Below are positions 25,856-35,133 of a stretch of DNA of 47,961 nt, in pieces. The position numbers were made by a program, and so were the translations under genes. Within the stretch, counting starts at the first letter, position 1; each line of letters opens with the position of its first letter. The DNA lies in contig CALXXL010000016.1 in the NCBI GenBank assembly GCA_944392655.1, forward strand, positions 1 to 47,961, written 5' to 3'. The DNA comes from an uncultured Victivallaceae bacterium. Its GTDB lineage: Bacteria; Verrucomicrobiota; Lentisphaeria; Victivallales; Victivallaceae. Below the pieces are notes generated by a model that saw nothing but the letters and a program-made list of their open reading frames with translations, did not search any database and had not been told where the DNA came from.

Positions 25856-26710
25856 ATGCGGATACAGATTCTGGGATCGGCGGCGGCGGAGGCGGTGCCT
25901 GCGCTGTGGTGTGAGTGTGAGTGCTGTGAATACGCGCGTAAGCATGGCGGCAAAGACATCCGCCGGCGCTGCAGTTACTGGGTGGATGACGACACGCTGG
26001 TGGATTTCGGACCGGATGCGAACTGGCAGAGTGTGGAGTTCGGTATAGATTTAACCCGGATAAAGCGGGTAATATTCACGCACAGTCATGAAGATCATCT
26101 TGATCCGGTGGAGCTGAGCTGGCGAGCGCAGTATTTCAGCCGGGTAACGAAGATGATAAAACTTTTCGGCAGCCGCCGGGTGCACGAGCGCATGTTGAGT
26201 GCGCCGTTGCTGAACGGATTTACGTTTGACCGTTACAATGAGGTGGCGGAGAAGCTGCATTTTGAACCGGTGGAGCTGACACCCGGCAGTGAAACGCGGG
26301 ATGGGGATCTGGAGATCATCGCGGTTCCGGCGGTGCATGATCCGAAGGAGGATTGCCTGAACTACATACTCCGCCGCGGCGGCCGTTCGATATTGATTGC
26401 GAACGACACCGGGTGGTGGAGTGAAGCTGGCTGGGATTTTGTCTCCCGTTACCGGGTGGATGCTGCGATTATAGAGGCGACGTTTGCGCTGTCGGAGGGG
26501 AATTTGGATTACGACCATGGACATCTTGGTGCGCATGCGGCGATCCGTTTCCGTGACGAGCTGGTGCGTCGTGGAACGCTTCCGGCTGGGGCGAAGGTGG
26601 TGGTGAATCACTTTTCGCACAACGGCAATCCGTTGCATCACAAAATGGAGGCCTACTTTGCCGGCAGTGGCATAGAGGTGGGCTACGATGGTAAAGTTAT
26701 AGAGATCTGA
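25856..26710 (+). CDS. MBL-fold metallo-hydrolase, PhnP-like
   Basis: A 284-residue metallo-beta-lactamase-fold enzyme. The metal motif is THSHEDHLDP (about residues 74-83), with further His in VPAVHD, a metal-bridging Asp in NDTGWW, and HFSHNG near the end. The start, LGSAAAEAVPALWCECECC, with its Cys cluster and an RRRCSYWV segment, resembles PhnP phosphodiesterases, which hydrolyse cyclic phosphates and carry a structural Zn at such Cys. No phosphonate genes are present, so the substrate is open. It starts 24 bp after the methyltransferase gene and a terminator follows it. Confidence 0.82.
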   Translation: MRIQILGSAAAEAVPALWCECECCEYARKHGGKDIRRRCSYWVDDDTLVDFGPDANWQSVEFGIDLTRIKRVIFTHSHEDHLDPVELSWRAQYFSRVTKMIKLFGSRRVHERMLSAPLLNGFTFDRYNEVAEKLHFEPVELTPGSETRDGDLEIIAVPAVHDPKEDCLNYILRRGGRSILIANDTGWWSEAGWDFVSRYRVDAAIIEATFALSEGNLDYDHGHLGAHAAIRFRDELVRRGTLPAGAKVVVNHFSHNGNPLHHKMEAYFAGSGIEVGYDGKVIEI

Positions 26711-26734
26711 TATTTCAAATCGGGCATAAAATAG

Positions 26735-26765
26735 AATCCCGGCGTTTGATGCCGGGATTTTTTTT
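26735..26765 (+). terminator. Intrinsic terminator between convergent genes
   Basis: A 9-bp perfect stem (26735-26743 with 26751-26759, loop GTTTGAT) and an eight-T run (26758-26765). It abuts the stop of the YihY gene on the other strand. Confidence 0.9.
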
Positions 26766-26766
26766 G

Positions 26767-28092
26767 CTATTTCTGAGGCAGGTCGGTCAGTTTTACATTG
26801 GCGGGAGAGTCGGCGATAATCTGGAACTCCTGTTCGATAATGGAGTTGATTTCGCGGATAAGCTCGCTCTCTTTTTCCGGCGGTTCGCCGTGACCGTAAC
26901 CTGCGGCGTGGCGTATAAGTTCTGCGGCAGTCATTTTTTCCGGGGGGATCATGGGCAGATATGCGCAGTGCTGATTGCGTTTGCCGGAGTATACCGGTAC
27001 GATGACGCGGCATTCGCAGAGGCTGTGCAGGATTTGGGAGACGACCCGTTTGGGGAGTCCGAGAATGGTGGCGATATCTCTGGCGCATGGTGGTTTCTGT
27101 TCTTCGACATATTTTCTGGTGATGATGGCGGCGATAGCGATGGAGTAGCGGTATTTAAATTTGCCGCTTAGTCTGGTGCCTCCGGGCATAACGTCGATAT
27201 TGTCGATATTCTGGGTCAGGAAAGAGACCTGGGTGCCGAAGAGTACGATCAGCCATGATATATGCAGATAGATCATAAATAGCGGCAGGGCGGACAAACT
27301 TCCGTAAATGGCGTTGTATTTTGAGAGGGCTACCTGAGCGGCGAAGAATCCGATCTGGAGGAACTGGTATAGTGTTCCGGCAACGAGTGCTCCGGCGAAA
27401 GCGGCCTTCAAATTGACCCTGGTATTCGGCATGAGCTTGTAAATGAGGGTGAACAGCAGCCACACAATAAGGAATGGCATCAGTTTGATTGCCACGGTGG
27501 ATACTGGATAGAGGGAGTATTCAGCGGCGAAAGCGGCGATAGTTTTATTGACGAACGCGGTAGCGCTGCCGGCGGTGATAAGCAGGATAGGGCAGATGAT
27601 GAGAACCGAGAGGTAGTAGCTGGCCTTGACGAGCAGAGGTCTGTTGGTCTGAACGCCCCATATAAAGTTGAAAGCCTTTTCGATATCGCATATCATTTTG
27701 ATAACGGAGAAGAGGAGGACGAAAACGCCGACTCCGGTAATGATGCCTACTTTAGTATCTTTGAGTGCATTGCGTGAGAACTCGAAGATATACTTGGTAA
27801 CGGTCGGGTTATTGATCTGCTGTTCGAGATAGGTTGCCATCTCCTGTCCCAATCCGAATCCGTGAGCGATGGCGAAGCCGATGGCGAGGATGGGCACGAT
27901 AGAGAGAATGGAGTAATAAGTCAGGGCGGAAGCCCACAGGTGCGACTTGCTGGAGTTGAAGTTTCTGACGAGCAGTATTACTGCTTTGAGGGCATATATA
28001 AGGTATTTTTTCCACCATGGCATAGTTGCGGTGTCGCAGTACCAGATGGAGTAGTTGATGAAGCTGATAAAAGAATTGACTTTATTTTTCAT
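26767..28092 (-). CDS. YihY/BrkB family membrane protein with C-terminal extension
   Basis: A 441-residue inner-membrane protein. Residues about 30-315 are the YihY/virulence-factor BrkB domain, with six predicted helices and the family stretches ALTYYSILSIVPILAIGF and YGSLSALPLFMIYLHISWL. The last 120 residues are soluble: a stretch CARDIATILGLPKRVVSQIL followed by LCECRVIVPVYSG reads as a winged-helix domain, as in some longer members of the family. YihY proteins were once thought to be RNase BN, which was disproved; their function is not established. It is a single gene closed by the shared terminator. Confidence 0.88.
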   Translation of the reverse strand: MKNKVNSFISFINYSIWYCDTATMPWWKKYLIYALKAVILLVRNFNSSKSHLWASALTYYSILSIVPILAIGFAIAHGFGLGQEMATYLEQQINNPTVTKYIFEFSRNALKDTKVGIITGVGVFVLLFSVIKMICDIEKAFNFIWGVQTNRPLLVKASYYLSVLIICPILLITAGSATAFVNKTIAAFAAEYSLYPVSTVAIKLMPFLIVWLLFTLIYKLMPNTRVNLKAAFAGALVAGTLYQFLQIGFFAAQVALSKYNAIYGSLSALPLFMIYLHISWLIVLFGTQVSFLTQNIDNIDVMPGGTRLSGKFKYRYSIAIAAIITRKYVEEQKPPCARDIATILGLPKRVVSQILHSLCECRVIVPVYSGKRNQHCAYLPMIPPEKMTAAELIRHAAGYGHGEPPEKESELIREINSIIEQEFQIIADSPANVKLTDLPQK

Positions 28093-28184
28093 AATTTCCG
28101 CCGTTCTTTGTTACGGTTGAACCAATCGCTATAAAGATAATGTAAGACGGAATATTTAAAAAGACAAATTTTTTTTGTTGAACT

Positions 28185-28213
28185 TTGCATTTATGGCGGC
28201 GTAAAGATATATT
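28185..28213 (+). promoter_or_regulatory. Promoter of ftsK
   Basis: TTGCAT (28185-28190), 17 bp, TATATT (28208-28213). The expected start is near 28220, giving a leader of about 54 bases with GGTGG eight bases before the ATG at 28274. Confidence 0.6.
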
Positions 28214-28273
28214 ACTTTCCGGATATATGGATTATTGATAAAATATATAAAGAGATTTTCTGGTGGTTTGGTG

Positions 28274-31177
28274 ATGTCAGGGGAAAATTTTAATTTAGGG
28301 GTTGCTTCCAAGGATTACGCGGTAAAATTCCGTCATGTAGTATTTGCGCTTTTAATACTGCTGCTTGCGCTGGCGGTGGTCACATATAATCCGGCGGACA
28401 CGGCGGTGCTTGAGGGTGGAAGTGATGGAGCGATAAGCAATGCGATTGGTCTTTTCGGGGCGGAAGCGGGCAGATTTTTATTTTACTGGTTTGGTATAAC
28501 GAGTTATCCATTGCTGCTGGTATTGCTGGCGGGTGCGGTGCGTTCGGTATTTCCGCGCAAATATCCCCGTCGCGGCTACTGGCTCGGGGTATTGTTGTTT
28601 GCGTTGTCGTTCTCGATTCTTTTCGGGTTGAATCCGGGTTTTTTTGTTGAGCAGACGGCGAAGCTGGGGATAGGCCGGGTGGAGTTGCCTGAGTCGGCGT
28701 TATCCGGAGGGGTAATCGGTCAATGGTTTGCCGGGCCCGGGAGTGAATATGCCCGTGAGGGTTGGGTTCGTGCGGGGATCGGGATGATCGGAACCCTGAT
28801 AATCGGCTGGTGTATAGGACTTGGCGGTCTGATACTGATGATTTTTGCGGACTGGCGTGATGTCGGGGAATATATACTTGACCGTTCAGGCAGGGAAGAT
28901 GATCCATCTGCCGAGATAGAAGTTCATGAAGAAGTTGTGCCGGAAGATGCTGAGCCGCAGTCCGGGCTTGATAAGACCGGGGTGGAAAAGCGCTGGCGTT
29001 TATTCGGCATGTTCCGCCGCGGGCGTGAGCGTGTGGAGGAAGATGAAGTGCAGGAAGAGCCGCCGCAGGAGGTGGCTTTGCCGCTGGAAGAGCCGCATGC
29101 GGAAGAAGAGGCAGTATCTTCGCGCTGGCAGCGGATGCCGGAGGGGGAAGAGTTGCACTCGGTGCTGGAAGAGCGTCGTCGTGCGGCGGTTGAACAGCCT
29201 TCTGCGCCGTCGCCGGTGGTTTCGCCTGAGCCAGTTAATATTGAACCGGCGCCGGTTGCCGCTGCTGCGGTTGAGACTCCGGCGGTTGAACCTGCGGTAG
29301 CGCCGCAGCCGGTTGCTGCTGCGCCGTCGGTGCCGGTGCGTGAACGGGTTACCTCTATATCGCTCAATGGATTAAGCGGAGCTGCGAGTATAACGGTGGG
29401 TGGCGGTTTAAGTGTTGCGGTTCCGCCGCGTCCTGCGGCAGCGCCGGTTGCTGCTGCTGCGATTGAAACTCCGGCGGCAGCCTCACCTGCTGCGGTGGCA
29501 GTTCCGTCACCTGCGCCTGTTGCACCTGCGGTAGCGCCGTCGGCAGTTCCTGCTGCTGCGCCGGTGGTTGCGGCTGAGCCGGTAGAGATGGTGGATGCGC
29601 CTGCGCCGGACATTTCCCGTCGGATAAAGGGGGACAATGTTGCGGCGCCGAGTTCGCGTTATTACACCATTCCTCCGGTATCGATGCTCAGCCGCGGGGA
29701 AGAGAGTGTCGGGGTGGACATTGCCGAGATTGAGCGGAGCAAGCAGATTTTGCAGGATGTGCTGGACAGTTTCAAGGTAGATGCGCAGGTAATTGGTCAT
29801 ACGACTGGTCCCCGTATTACGCGGTTTGAGATAGCGCTTGCGCCTGGGGTTGATGTAAGCAAGGTTACGAAGCTGAAAGACAACATCAAGATGGACATGC
29901 GTGTAACCAGTGTGCGAATACAGGCGCCGATTCCCGGGCACAATGCGGTAGGGGTGGAGATTCCGAATTCGCATCCGTCGGCGGTATTTGCGCGGGACAT
30001 AATGGAATCTCCTGCGTGGCGTGAAAGCCGGTGTGAAATTCCGGTGGTACTTGGGCGTAATGTATCGGGTGAGCCGGTGGTGATAGACCTGGCGAAAGCG
30101 CCGCATCTTCTGATTGCGGGGGCGACCGGTTCGGGTAAGAGTGTCTGCATGAACAGTCTTATAATCAGTCTTCTGATGCATTTTCCGCTGGATGATCTGC
30201 GTCTCATACTGGTGGACCCGAAGGTGGTTGAGCATGAATTTTACCGTAAACTGCCGCAGCTGATAACTCCGGTGATCAACGATGCGGAGAAGGTACCTCT
30301 GGCGTTGCGCTGGGCGGTGAATGAGATGGAAAAGCGCTACCGTATGCTGGCACATGCGCGGGTAAAGAAACTGTCGGAATACAATGAAAAACTTGGTTCC
30401 GGGGCGGTGATAATTGACCAGTCAGGTCAGCCATTGCCTAAGAAGCTGCCGGTACTGATAATAATTCTGGATGAGCTGGCGGATCTGATGATGACGGAGG
30501 CGCGAGGTGAAGTTGAAACGTGCATCAACCGTATAGCGGCGAAGGGTCGTGCGGCCGGCATCCACATAGTAGTTGCGACGCAGAGTCCGCGTAAGGATGT
30601 GGTAACAGGTCTGATCAAGGCGAATCTTCCGACGCGGATAAGTTTTGCGGTATCGAGTCAGATGGACAGCCGTGTGATACTTGACCGTAATGGAGCGGAG
30701 ACGCTGCTTGGCCGTGGTGACATGCTGCTGATGATGTCCGGAGCAGAGCTTGAGCGTATTCAGGGTGCGATGATCTGTGATGAAGATATCGAAAAGGTGG
30801 TAAAATTCATATCGGATCAGGCGGGTCAGGAGTTTGACACCGGAGTGATGTCGGATCCGGCGTCGGAAGAAGATGAAGAGCGTGAAGATATTCCGGAAAA
30901 GGATCTGCGCCGTACGACGGCGAGCAATGCGGCGCCGATAGTGCGTAAATATCTTCAGCCCGGGGATGATGATCTTGTGGCCCGTGCTTTGGAAGTGATA
31001 ATAACGGAGCGGAAGGCCAGTACGAGTGCCCTTCAGCGCCGTTTAAAGATAGGTTACAACCGTGCGGCGGATCTCATGGATCTGTTTGAAGAGCGTGGTT
31101 TGATTGGTCCGGATCAGCAGGGAGGCAAGCAGCGTGAAGTGCTGATATTTGATGGGCTGGAGAGTGGTGATTACTGA
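28274..31177 (+). CDS. ftsK: DNA translocase FtsK/SpoIIIE
   Basis: Septum-bound motor that pumps chromosome DNA during division. In 967 residues: four predicted N-terminal helices (about 20-200); a charged then Ala/Pro/Val-rich linker (about 215-470); the alpha-beta RecA-like motor with IAGATGSGKSVCMNS (about 615), LILVDPKVVEHEFY and VLIIILDELADLMM; and a C-terminal gamma winged helix, ERKASTSALQRRLKIGYNRA, that reads KOPS-type polarity sites. ATG 28274 is chosen over a TTG 39 bases upstream because of the GGTGG site. It heads the plus-strand run. Confidence 0.95.
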   Translation: MSGENFNLGVASKDYAVKFRHVVFALLILLLALAVVTYNPADTAVLEGGSDGAISNAIGLFGAEAGRFLFYWFGITSYPLLLVLLAGAVRSVFPRKYPRRGYWLGVLLFALSFSILFGLNPGFFVEQTAKLGIGRVELPESALSGGVIGQWFAGPGSEYAREGWVRAGIGMIGTLIIGWCIGLGGLILMIFADWRDVGEYILDRSGREDDPSAEIEVHEEVVPEDAEPQSGLDKTGVEKRWRLFGMFRRGRERVEEDEVQEEPPQEVALPLEEPHAEEEAVSSRWQRMPEGEELHSVLEERRRAAVEQPSAPSPVVSPEPVNIEPAPVAAAAVETPAVEPAVAPQPVAAAPSVPVRERVTSISLNGLSGAASITVGGGLSVAVPPRPAAAPVAAAAIETPAAASPAAVAVPSPAPVAPAVAPSAVPAAAPVVAAEPVEMVDAPAPDISRRIKGDNVAAPSSRYYTIPPVSMLSRGEESVGVDIAEIERSKQILQDVLDSFKVDAQVIGHTTGPRITRFEIALAPGVDVSKVTKLKDNIKMDMRVTSVRIQAPIPGHNAVGVEIPNSHPSAVFARDIMESPAWRESRCEIPVVLGRNVSGEPVVIDLAKAPHLLIAGATGSGKSVCMNSLIISLLMHFPLDDLRLILVDPKVVEHEFYRKLPQLITPVINDAEKVPLALRWAVNEMEKRYRMLAHARVKKLSEYNEKLGSGAVIIDQSGQPLPKKLPVLIIILDELADLMMTEARGEVETCINRIAAKGRAAGIHIVVATQSPRKDVVTGLIKANLPTRISFAVSSQMDSRVILDRNGAETLLGRGDMLLMMSGAELERIQGAMICDEDIEKVVKFISDQAGQEFDTGVMSDPASEEDEEREDIPEKDLRRTTASNAAPIVRKYLQPGDDDLVARALEVIITERKASTSALQRRLKIGYNRAADLMDLFEERGLIGPDQQGGKQREVLIFDGLESGDY

Positions 31178-31206
31178 TAATAAAGAACTTATGCGGAGAT
31201 CATGCT

Positions 31207-32136
31207 ATGGAAGATAGCGAAAAGGAACCAATGGAATCAGGGCAGGTGGATCTGCCGTTGAATTTTGCGACGCCGCTGTCGGCGCGTTCCGGAGAACCGG
31301 CAGAAGAGGTTGCGTTGCCGGAGGAGGGGGCGTTGCCGGAAGATAGTGCGGTAGAAGAGGATCTGCCGAGTCTGGAAGCAGTGGAAGAGGAGCGTCGCCG
31401 AATGGCGGAAGAGCATGAGCAGAAGGCTGAAGGTGTGCGACCGGCGCCGGTTCGCATCCGCACTACTCTGGTAGCGGAATCTCCTCTTGCTCCGGCGAAC
31501 GAGCCGCGTAACGAGGTAAATCCTGCGGCTGCCCTGCCGCCGCCGCGCAAGCCGTTGACGATGGCGGAGGTAGAGCCGTTGCCGAACCGTTCGGTATCGC
31601 CTTTGGTGATGCCGGATGGGGTTGCGGCTGGGGTTTACCTGCGTCAGGTTCGGGAGTCGTTGAATCTGACGACGGGGGATCTGGCAGAGCGTACGAAGAT
31701 CAGCACGCGTTATCTTGAAGCGATAGAGAATGATGATATAGAGCGTATGCCGCCGGCGGTATATGCGATTGCCTATATACGCAAGTTGTGTGATTATTAC
31801 AATATAAGTGGGGAATCGGCGGAGAAGATGATCTGTGAGTTGCGCAGTGAGTTGAACCGCGATGTTCCGGATGCGCTGATCAGCCGGGTGGAGATAGACA
31901 CGGAGTCGACGGAGGAGAACGAGCGTGAAACGCGTCGTCTTCTATGGATACTTGGCGGTTGTTTTGGTGGTTTTGTGATACTGGTTATACTGCTGGGGTT
32001 ATGGCTTCTTGGCGGTGATGCGTCGGAACCGGCGGAAGTTCCTTCAGTTGGGGAAAGTGCGACGGTGGATGGCAAAGTATTGCAGGGTCTGCTGCCTGCC
32101 GCGGAGCTGCCCTGGGTTGAACTGCCTCCGCGATAG
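31207..32136 (+). CDS. RodZ-like HTH membrane protein
   Basis: A 309-residue protein with an acidic, Pro-rich N-terminal 135 residues, then a RodZ-type helix-turn-helix (GVYLRQVRESLNLTTGDLAE, and TRYLEAIENDDIERMPPAVY), and a single membrane helix at about 243-267 (LLWILGGCFGGFVILVILLG). Only about 40 residues follow, so the periplasmic beta domain (DUF4115) of classic RodZ is missing. RodZ links MreB to the cell wall; the role here in cell shape is inferred. GGAG sits eight bases ahead of the ATG. It follows ftsK by 29 bp and is likely co-transcribed. Confidence 0.8.
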   Translation: MEDSEKEPMESGQVDLPLNFATPLSARSGEPAEEVALPEEGALPEDSAVEEDLPSLEAVEEERRRMAEEHEQKAEGVRPAPVRIRTTLVAESPLAPANEPRNEVNPAAALPPPRKPLTMAEVEPLPNRSVSPLVMPDGVAAGVYLRQVRESLNLTTGDLAERTKISTRYLEAIENDDIERMPPAVYAIAYIRKLCDYYNISGESAEKMICELRSELNRDVPDALISRVEIDTESTEENERETRRLLWILGGCFGGFVILVILLGLWLLGGDASEPAEVPSVGESATVDGKVLQGLLPAAELPWVELPPR

Positions 32137-32188
32137 CAGTTGTAAGTATCTGGTTGATAATGGATATGGTATTAAGCTAACAAGAATT

Positions 32189-32216
32189 TTGCATTTTTTT
32201 ATTAAGCCGTTATATT
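32189..32216 (+). promoter_or_regulatory. Promoter of aroQ, probably leaderless
   Basis: TTGCAT (32189-32194), 16 bp, TATATT (32211-32216). The expected start of transcription falls at the A of the aroQ ATG (32223) or within two bases of it. Confidence 0.65.
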
Positions 32217-32222
32217 ATAGAT

Positions 32223-32678
32223 ATGAAAATACTTATCTTAAATGGGCCGAATTTGCAGGCGCTTGGACGTCGTGAAGTCGGGATATACGGGAGCAAATCT
32301 TGGGATGATATTGCTCTGGAGTTGAGCAGTTATGCGGCGACGCTTGGGGTGGATCTGGTGTACAGCCAGTCGAACTACGAGGGTGCGCTGATTGACCGTA
32401 TCTGGCAGGCTGCGGAAGAGGATATTTCCGGGATAGTGATCAATCCCGGAGGCTTGACGCACACGAGTGTAGCGTTGCTTGATGCGTTGCGTGGAGCTGA
32501 GATACCGGCGGTGGAGGTGCACTTGAGCAACATTTTCAACCGTGAAAGTTATCGTCATGAATCGGTTACTGCGCCTGGCTGTATAGGTGTGATAGCCGGT
32601 TTTCGTGAAGTTGGTTACCGGATGGCTTTAGCCGGGCTGGTATCATATCTGAATGTGGAAAAAGATAGGGAAAACTAA
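32223..32678 (+). CDS. aroQ: 3-dehydroquinate dehydratase, type II
   Basis: Third step of the shikimate pathway: dehydrates 3-dehydroquinate. The type II marks are clear: [19 protein letters not shown] (catalytic Tyr at about residue 22), [30 protein letters not shown], and [18 protein letters not shown] with the catalytic His. 151 residues is normal for a dodecameric enzyme. No ribosome binding site precedes the ATG. accB follows within 26 bp, so this promoter may also drive accBC. Confidence 0.96.
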   Translation: MKILILNGPNLQALGRREVGIYGSKSWDDIALELSSYAATLGVDLVYSQSNYEGALIDRIWQAAEEDISGIVINPGGLTHTSVALLDALRGAEIPAVEVHLSNIFNRESYRHESVTAPGCIGVIAGFREVGYRMALAGLVSYLNVEKDREN

Positions 32679-32703
32679 AATAACCGGAAGGGACAGAAAG
32701 AAG

Positions 32704-33174
32704 ATGAATGTTGAAGAGATCAAGACTATCGTGGAATTGATGTCGGCCAACGATTTAACGGAATTTAAAATAGAAGCGGAAGGTTACAATCTGTGTCTGA
32801 AGCGTGGTTGTGCCAAGCAGCAGATCACGCAGGTGGTTGCGGGTGCTCCGGTAGCGTCAGCTCCGGCGGCGGCTCCGGTAGCAGCGCCTGCGGCGGCACC
32901 TGCGTCAGCTCCGGCGGCGGACAGTGCGCCCAAGGCTCCGGCGAAGACGATCGACTCACCGTTGGTAGGGACATTTTACCGTGCGCCGAGTCCTGACTCC
33001 CCGCCGTTTGTCAAGGTAGGGGATCGTGTATCGCCGGACACGGTAGTCTGTATAGTTGAAGCGATGAAAGTTATGAATGAGGTAAAAGCAGAGACCTCCG
33101 GAGTAATCAAGGACATATTGTGTACGGATGGAACTGCGGTTGAATACGGTTTGCCGTTGTTTGTGATAGAATAA
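32704..33174 (+). CDS. accB: Biotin carboxyl carrier protein of acetyl-CoA carboxylase
   Basis: Carries carboxybiotin between biotin carboxylase and the transferase in the first step of fatty acid synthesis. 156 residues: an N-terminal domain ([20 protein letters not shown]), an Ala/Pro linker (about 50-80), and a biotinyl domain with [13 protein letters not shown], whose Lys is biotinylated. The ATG at 32704 has GGAAGGGAC ahead of it; the open frame upstream of it is not conserved. accC follows 22 bp later. Confidence 0.96.
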   Translation: MNVEEIKTIVELMSANDLTEFKIEAEGYNLCLKRGCAKQQITQVVAGAPVASAPAAAPVAAPAAAPASAPAADSAPKAPAKTIDSPLVGTFYRAPSPDSPPFVKVGDRVSPDTVVCIVEAMKVMNEVKAETSGVIKDILCTDGTAVEYGLPLFVIE

Positions 33175-33196
33175 ATCCGCTGGGGGAGTCTCTGAT

Positions 33197-34573
33197 ATGT
33201 TCAACAAAGTATTGATAGCGAACCGCGGAGAGATAGCGTTGCGTATAATCCGTGCGTGCAAGGAGATGGGGATCAAGACGGTTGCGGTGTATTCGCAGGC
33301 GGATGCTGACAGTCTCCATGTGCGTAATGCGGACACTGCGATCTGCATTGGTCCGGCGGCGCCGGGAGCGAGTTATCTATTGATAGACCGTATATTGAGT
33401 GTAGCGGCGATCTGTGATGTGGATGCAATTCATCCGGGTTATGGTTTTCTGGCGGAGAACGCCTATTTTGCGGAAGCCTGCCGTAAGCACAAGATAACGT
33501 TTATCGGGCCTACGCCGGAAGCGATGCGTGCGTTGGGAGACAAGAATACGGCGCGTGACACGATGAAGCGTGCCGGAGTTCCCACTACGCCTGGCAGTGA
33601 TGGTCTGATACTCAGTGAGTCGGATGCCTTAAAGACGGCGCACACATTGGGATATCCTGTAATCATCAAAGCGTCAGCCGGTGGAGGTGGCCGTGGTATG
33701 CGTATAGCGCACACGGATGCGAGTCTGATCCAGAGCTATCATGCGGCGAAGAGTGAAGCGGAGATAGCGTTTGGTGACGGGGCTCTGTATATGGAAAAAT
33801 ACCTGGTGAATCCGCGTCACATAGAGTTTCAGATAATAGCCGACAATTACGGTAACGTGGTGCATTTGGGCGAGCGTGACTGCAGTATACAGCGCCGTCA
33901 GCAGAAGTTGCTGGAAGAGTCGCCGTCCCCGTCATTGAATCCGAAGCTGCGTGAACGTATGGGTGCGGCGGCGGTAAAGGCGGCGAAAGCGGCGAATTAC
34001 AGCAATGTAGGGACGATTGAGTTTCTTCTGACGGACAAGGAAGAGTTCTATTTTATGGAGATGAACACCCGTGTTCAGGTAGAGCATCCGGTAACGGAGC
34101 AGGTAACCGGGGTAGACATCATCAAGGAGCAGATTCGTGTTGCTGCGGGTGAAAAGCTTTCATTCCGTCAAAAGGACATCAAGGTTACCGGACATGCGAT
34201 AGAGTGCCGTATCAATGCGGAGAATCCGGCGCGTAATTTTGCGCCGTGTCCGGGGTTGGTAAAATTGTTTGTTCCTGCTGGTGGCCCCGGTGTTCGTGTG
34301 GACACGCATGTTTACACGGGTTACCGTATACCGCCTTACTATGACAGTATGATAGCGAAGCTGATAGTGGTAGGTGCTGACCGTGAGCAGGCGTTGGCGC
34401 GCTGCCGTCGTGCGTTGGATGAGTTTATAGTTGAGGGGGTATCTACGACGATACCGTTCTCACAGCTGATAATGTCGAACAAGGACTTCATAGCCGGTCA
34501 CTATGATACAGGTTTTATTGAACGTATGATGCAGACTGGCAATGAAGCCTCCGGTGGGCAGCCGGGCAAATAA
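33197..34573 (+). CDS. accC: Biotin carboxylase subunit of acetyl-CoA carboxylase
   Basis: ATP-grasp enzyme that carboxylates biotin on Acc[21 protein letters not shown] opens the preATP-grasp domain; [10 protein letters not shown], the glycine-rich lid [13 protein letters not shown] (about 155-167), [16 protein letters not shown] and [13 protein letters not shown] (catalytic Glu/Arg) are all present. 458 residues is usual. GGGGGAG lies ahead of the ATG. The transferase genes accA and accD are not in the window. Confidence 0.96.
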   Translation: MFNKVLIANRGEIALRIIRACKEMGIKTVAVYSQADADSLHVRNADTAICIGPAAPGASYLLIDRILSVAAICDVDAIHPGYGFLAENAYFAEACRKHKITFIGPTPEAMRALGDKNTARDTMKRAGVPTTPGSDGLILSESDALKTAHTLGYPVIIKASAGGGGRGMRIAHTDASLIQSYHAAKSEAEIAFGDGALYMEKYLVNPRHIEFQIIADNYGNVVHLGERDCSIQRRQQKLLEESPSPSLNPKLRERMGAAAVKAAKAANYSNVGTIEFLLTDKEEFYFMEMNTRVQVEHPVTEQVTGVDIIKEQIRVAAGEKLSFRQKDIKVTGHAIECRINAENPARNFAPCPGLVKLFVPAGGPGVRVDTHVYTGYRIPPYYDSMIAKLIVVGADREQALARCRRALDEFIVEGVSTTIPFSQLIMSNKDFIAGHYDTGFIERMMQTGNEASGGQPGK

Positions 34574-34588
34574 TCAAGGGAGGTGCCG

Positions 34589-35059
34589 ATGAAAGAAGCA
34601 GAAAAGCGTGAAGAGAAGATGCCGGAAAAGGGAGCGGTAAAAGATCCGTTGGCGAACTGTGCTTCGGAGCTTGGCAACATCCGGTTGCATGACAATGTGA
34701 TATCGAACCTGGTGCGTCGTGCGGTGTTGAGCATACCTGGAGTAAGCCGTCTGTCCGGCAGTTCTCTGGTGGACAATCTTGCGGAGATAGTAGGCAGCCG
34801 TAAGATGCAGGATCGTGCGATAGCGATCATAAAGGACGAGAAGGACAGCAGCAAGGTCGAGATAGAGATCAAGCTGAATATGTATTTTGGTTATAAGGTG
34901 CGTGAAGTAGCGGAAGCGGTGCAGCATGCGGTGATAGAGTCGGTGGAAAACACTGCGAACATCACGGTAGCGGCGGTAAATGTCTCTATCCAGGAGATAG
35001 ATGATCCGCCGGAACCTGCGTCGGAAGCCAGTGAAGAAGAATCGGGAATAACCGGTTGA
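34589..35059 (+). CDS. Asp23/Gls24 family protein
   Basis: A 156-residue protein of the alkaline-shock Asp23/Gls24 (DUF322) family. The core runs from about residue 30: IRLHDNVISNLVRRAVLSIP, GVSRLSG, then KVEIEIKLNMYFGYKVREVA and VENTANITVAAVNVSIQEI. In Firmicutes, Asp23 is an abundant protein held at the membrane by AmaP and tied to envelope stress; the gene often sits next to accB-accC, as here. ATG 34589 has AAGGGAGG six bases ahead. The charged 25-residue N-terminal extension and acidic tail are unrecognised. Confidence 0.85.
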   Translation: MKEAEKREEKMPEKGAVKDPLANCASELGNIRLHDNVISNLVRRAVLSIPGVSRLSGSSLVDNLAEIVGSRKMQDRAIAIIKDEKDSSKVEIEIKLNMYFGYKVREVAEAVQHAVIESVENTANITVAAVNVSIQEIDDPPEPASEASEEESGITG

Positions 35060-35076
35060 TATAGATTAATATGTAC

Positions 35077-35105
35077 CGCGCCGCCGTAATGAATACGGCG
35101 GCGCG
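35077..35105 (+). other. Perfect hairpin between the Asp23 and AmaP-like genes
   Basis: A 12-bp GC-rich stem (35077-35088 with 35094-35105) and an ATGAA loop, followed by CTGTTAAACGGGG and not by a T run. It is therefore not a standard intrinsic terminator; it may set the ratio of the two products by mRNA processing or stability. Confidence 0.85.
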
Positions 35106-35133
35106 CTGTTAAACGGGGTAGGAGATTGCGGCG

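Noticed and set aside
24881-25945. Open frame of 354 codons on the minus strand
   Set aside because: Antisense to the RNA methyltransferase and hydrolase genes, with low-complexity Arg/Thr-rich translation; no family and no ribosome binding site.
29200-29600. Repetitive GC-rich tract in ftsK that could suggest a DNA repeat array
   Set aside because: It encodes the Ala/Pro/Val-rich linker normal for FtsK and has no fixed unit length.
28924-30355. Two minus-strand open frames over ftsK
   Set aside because: They arise from the Ala/Pro-rich linker and motor of ftsK read backwards; the translations are Gly/Ala/Thr repeats or basic low-complexity sequence.
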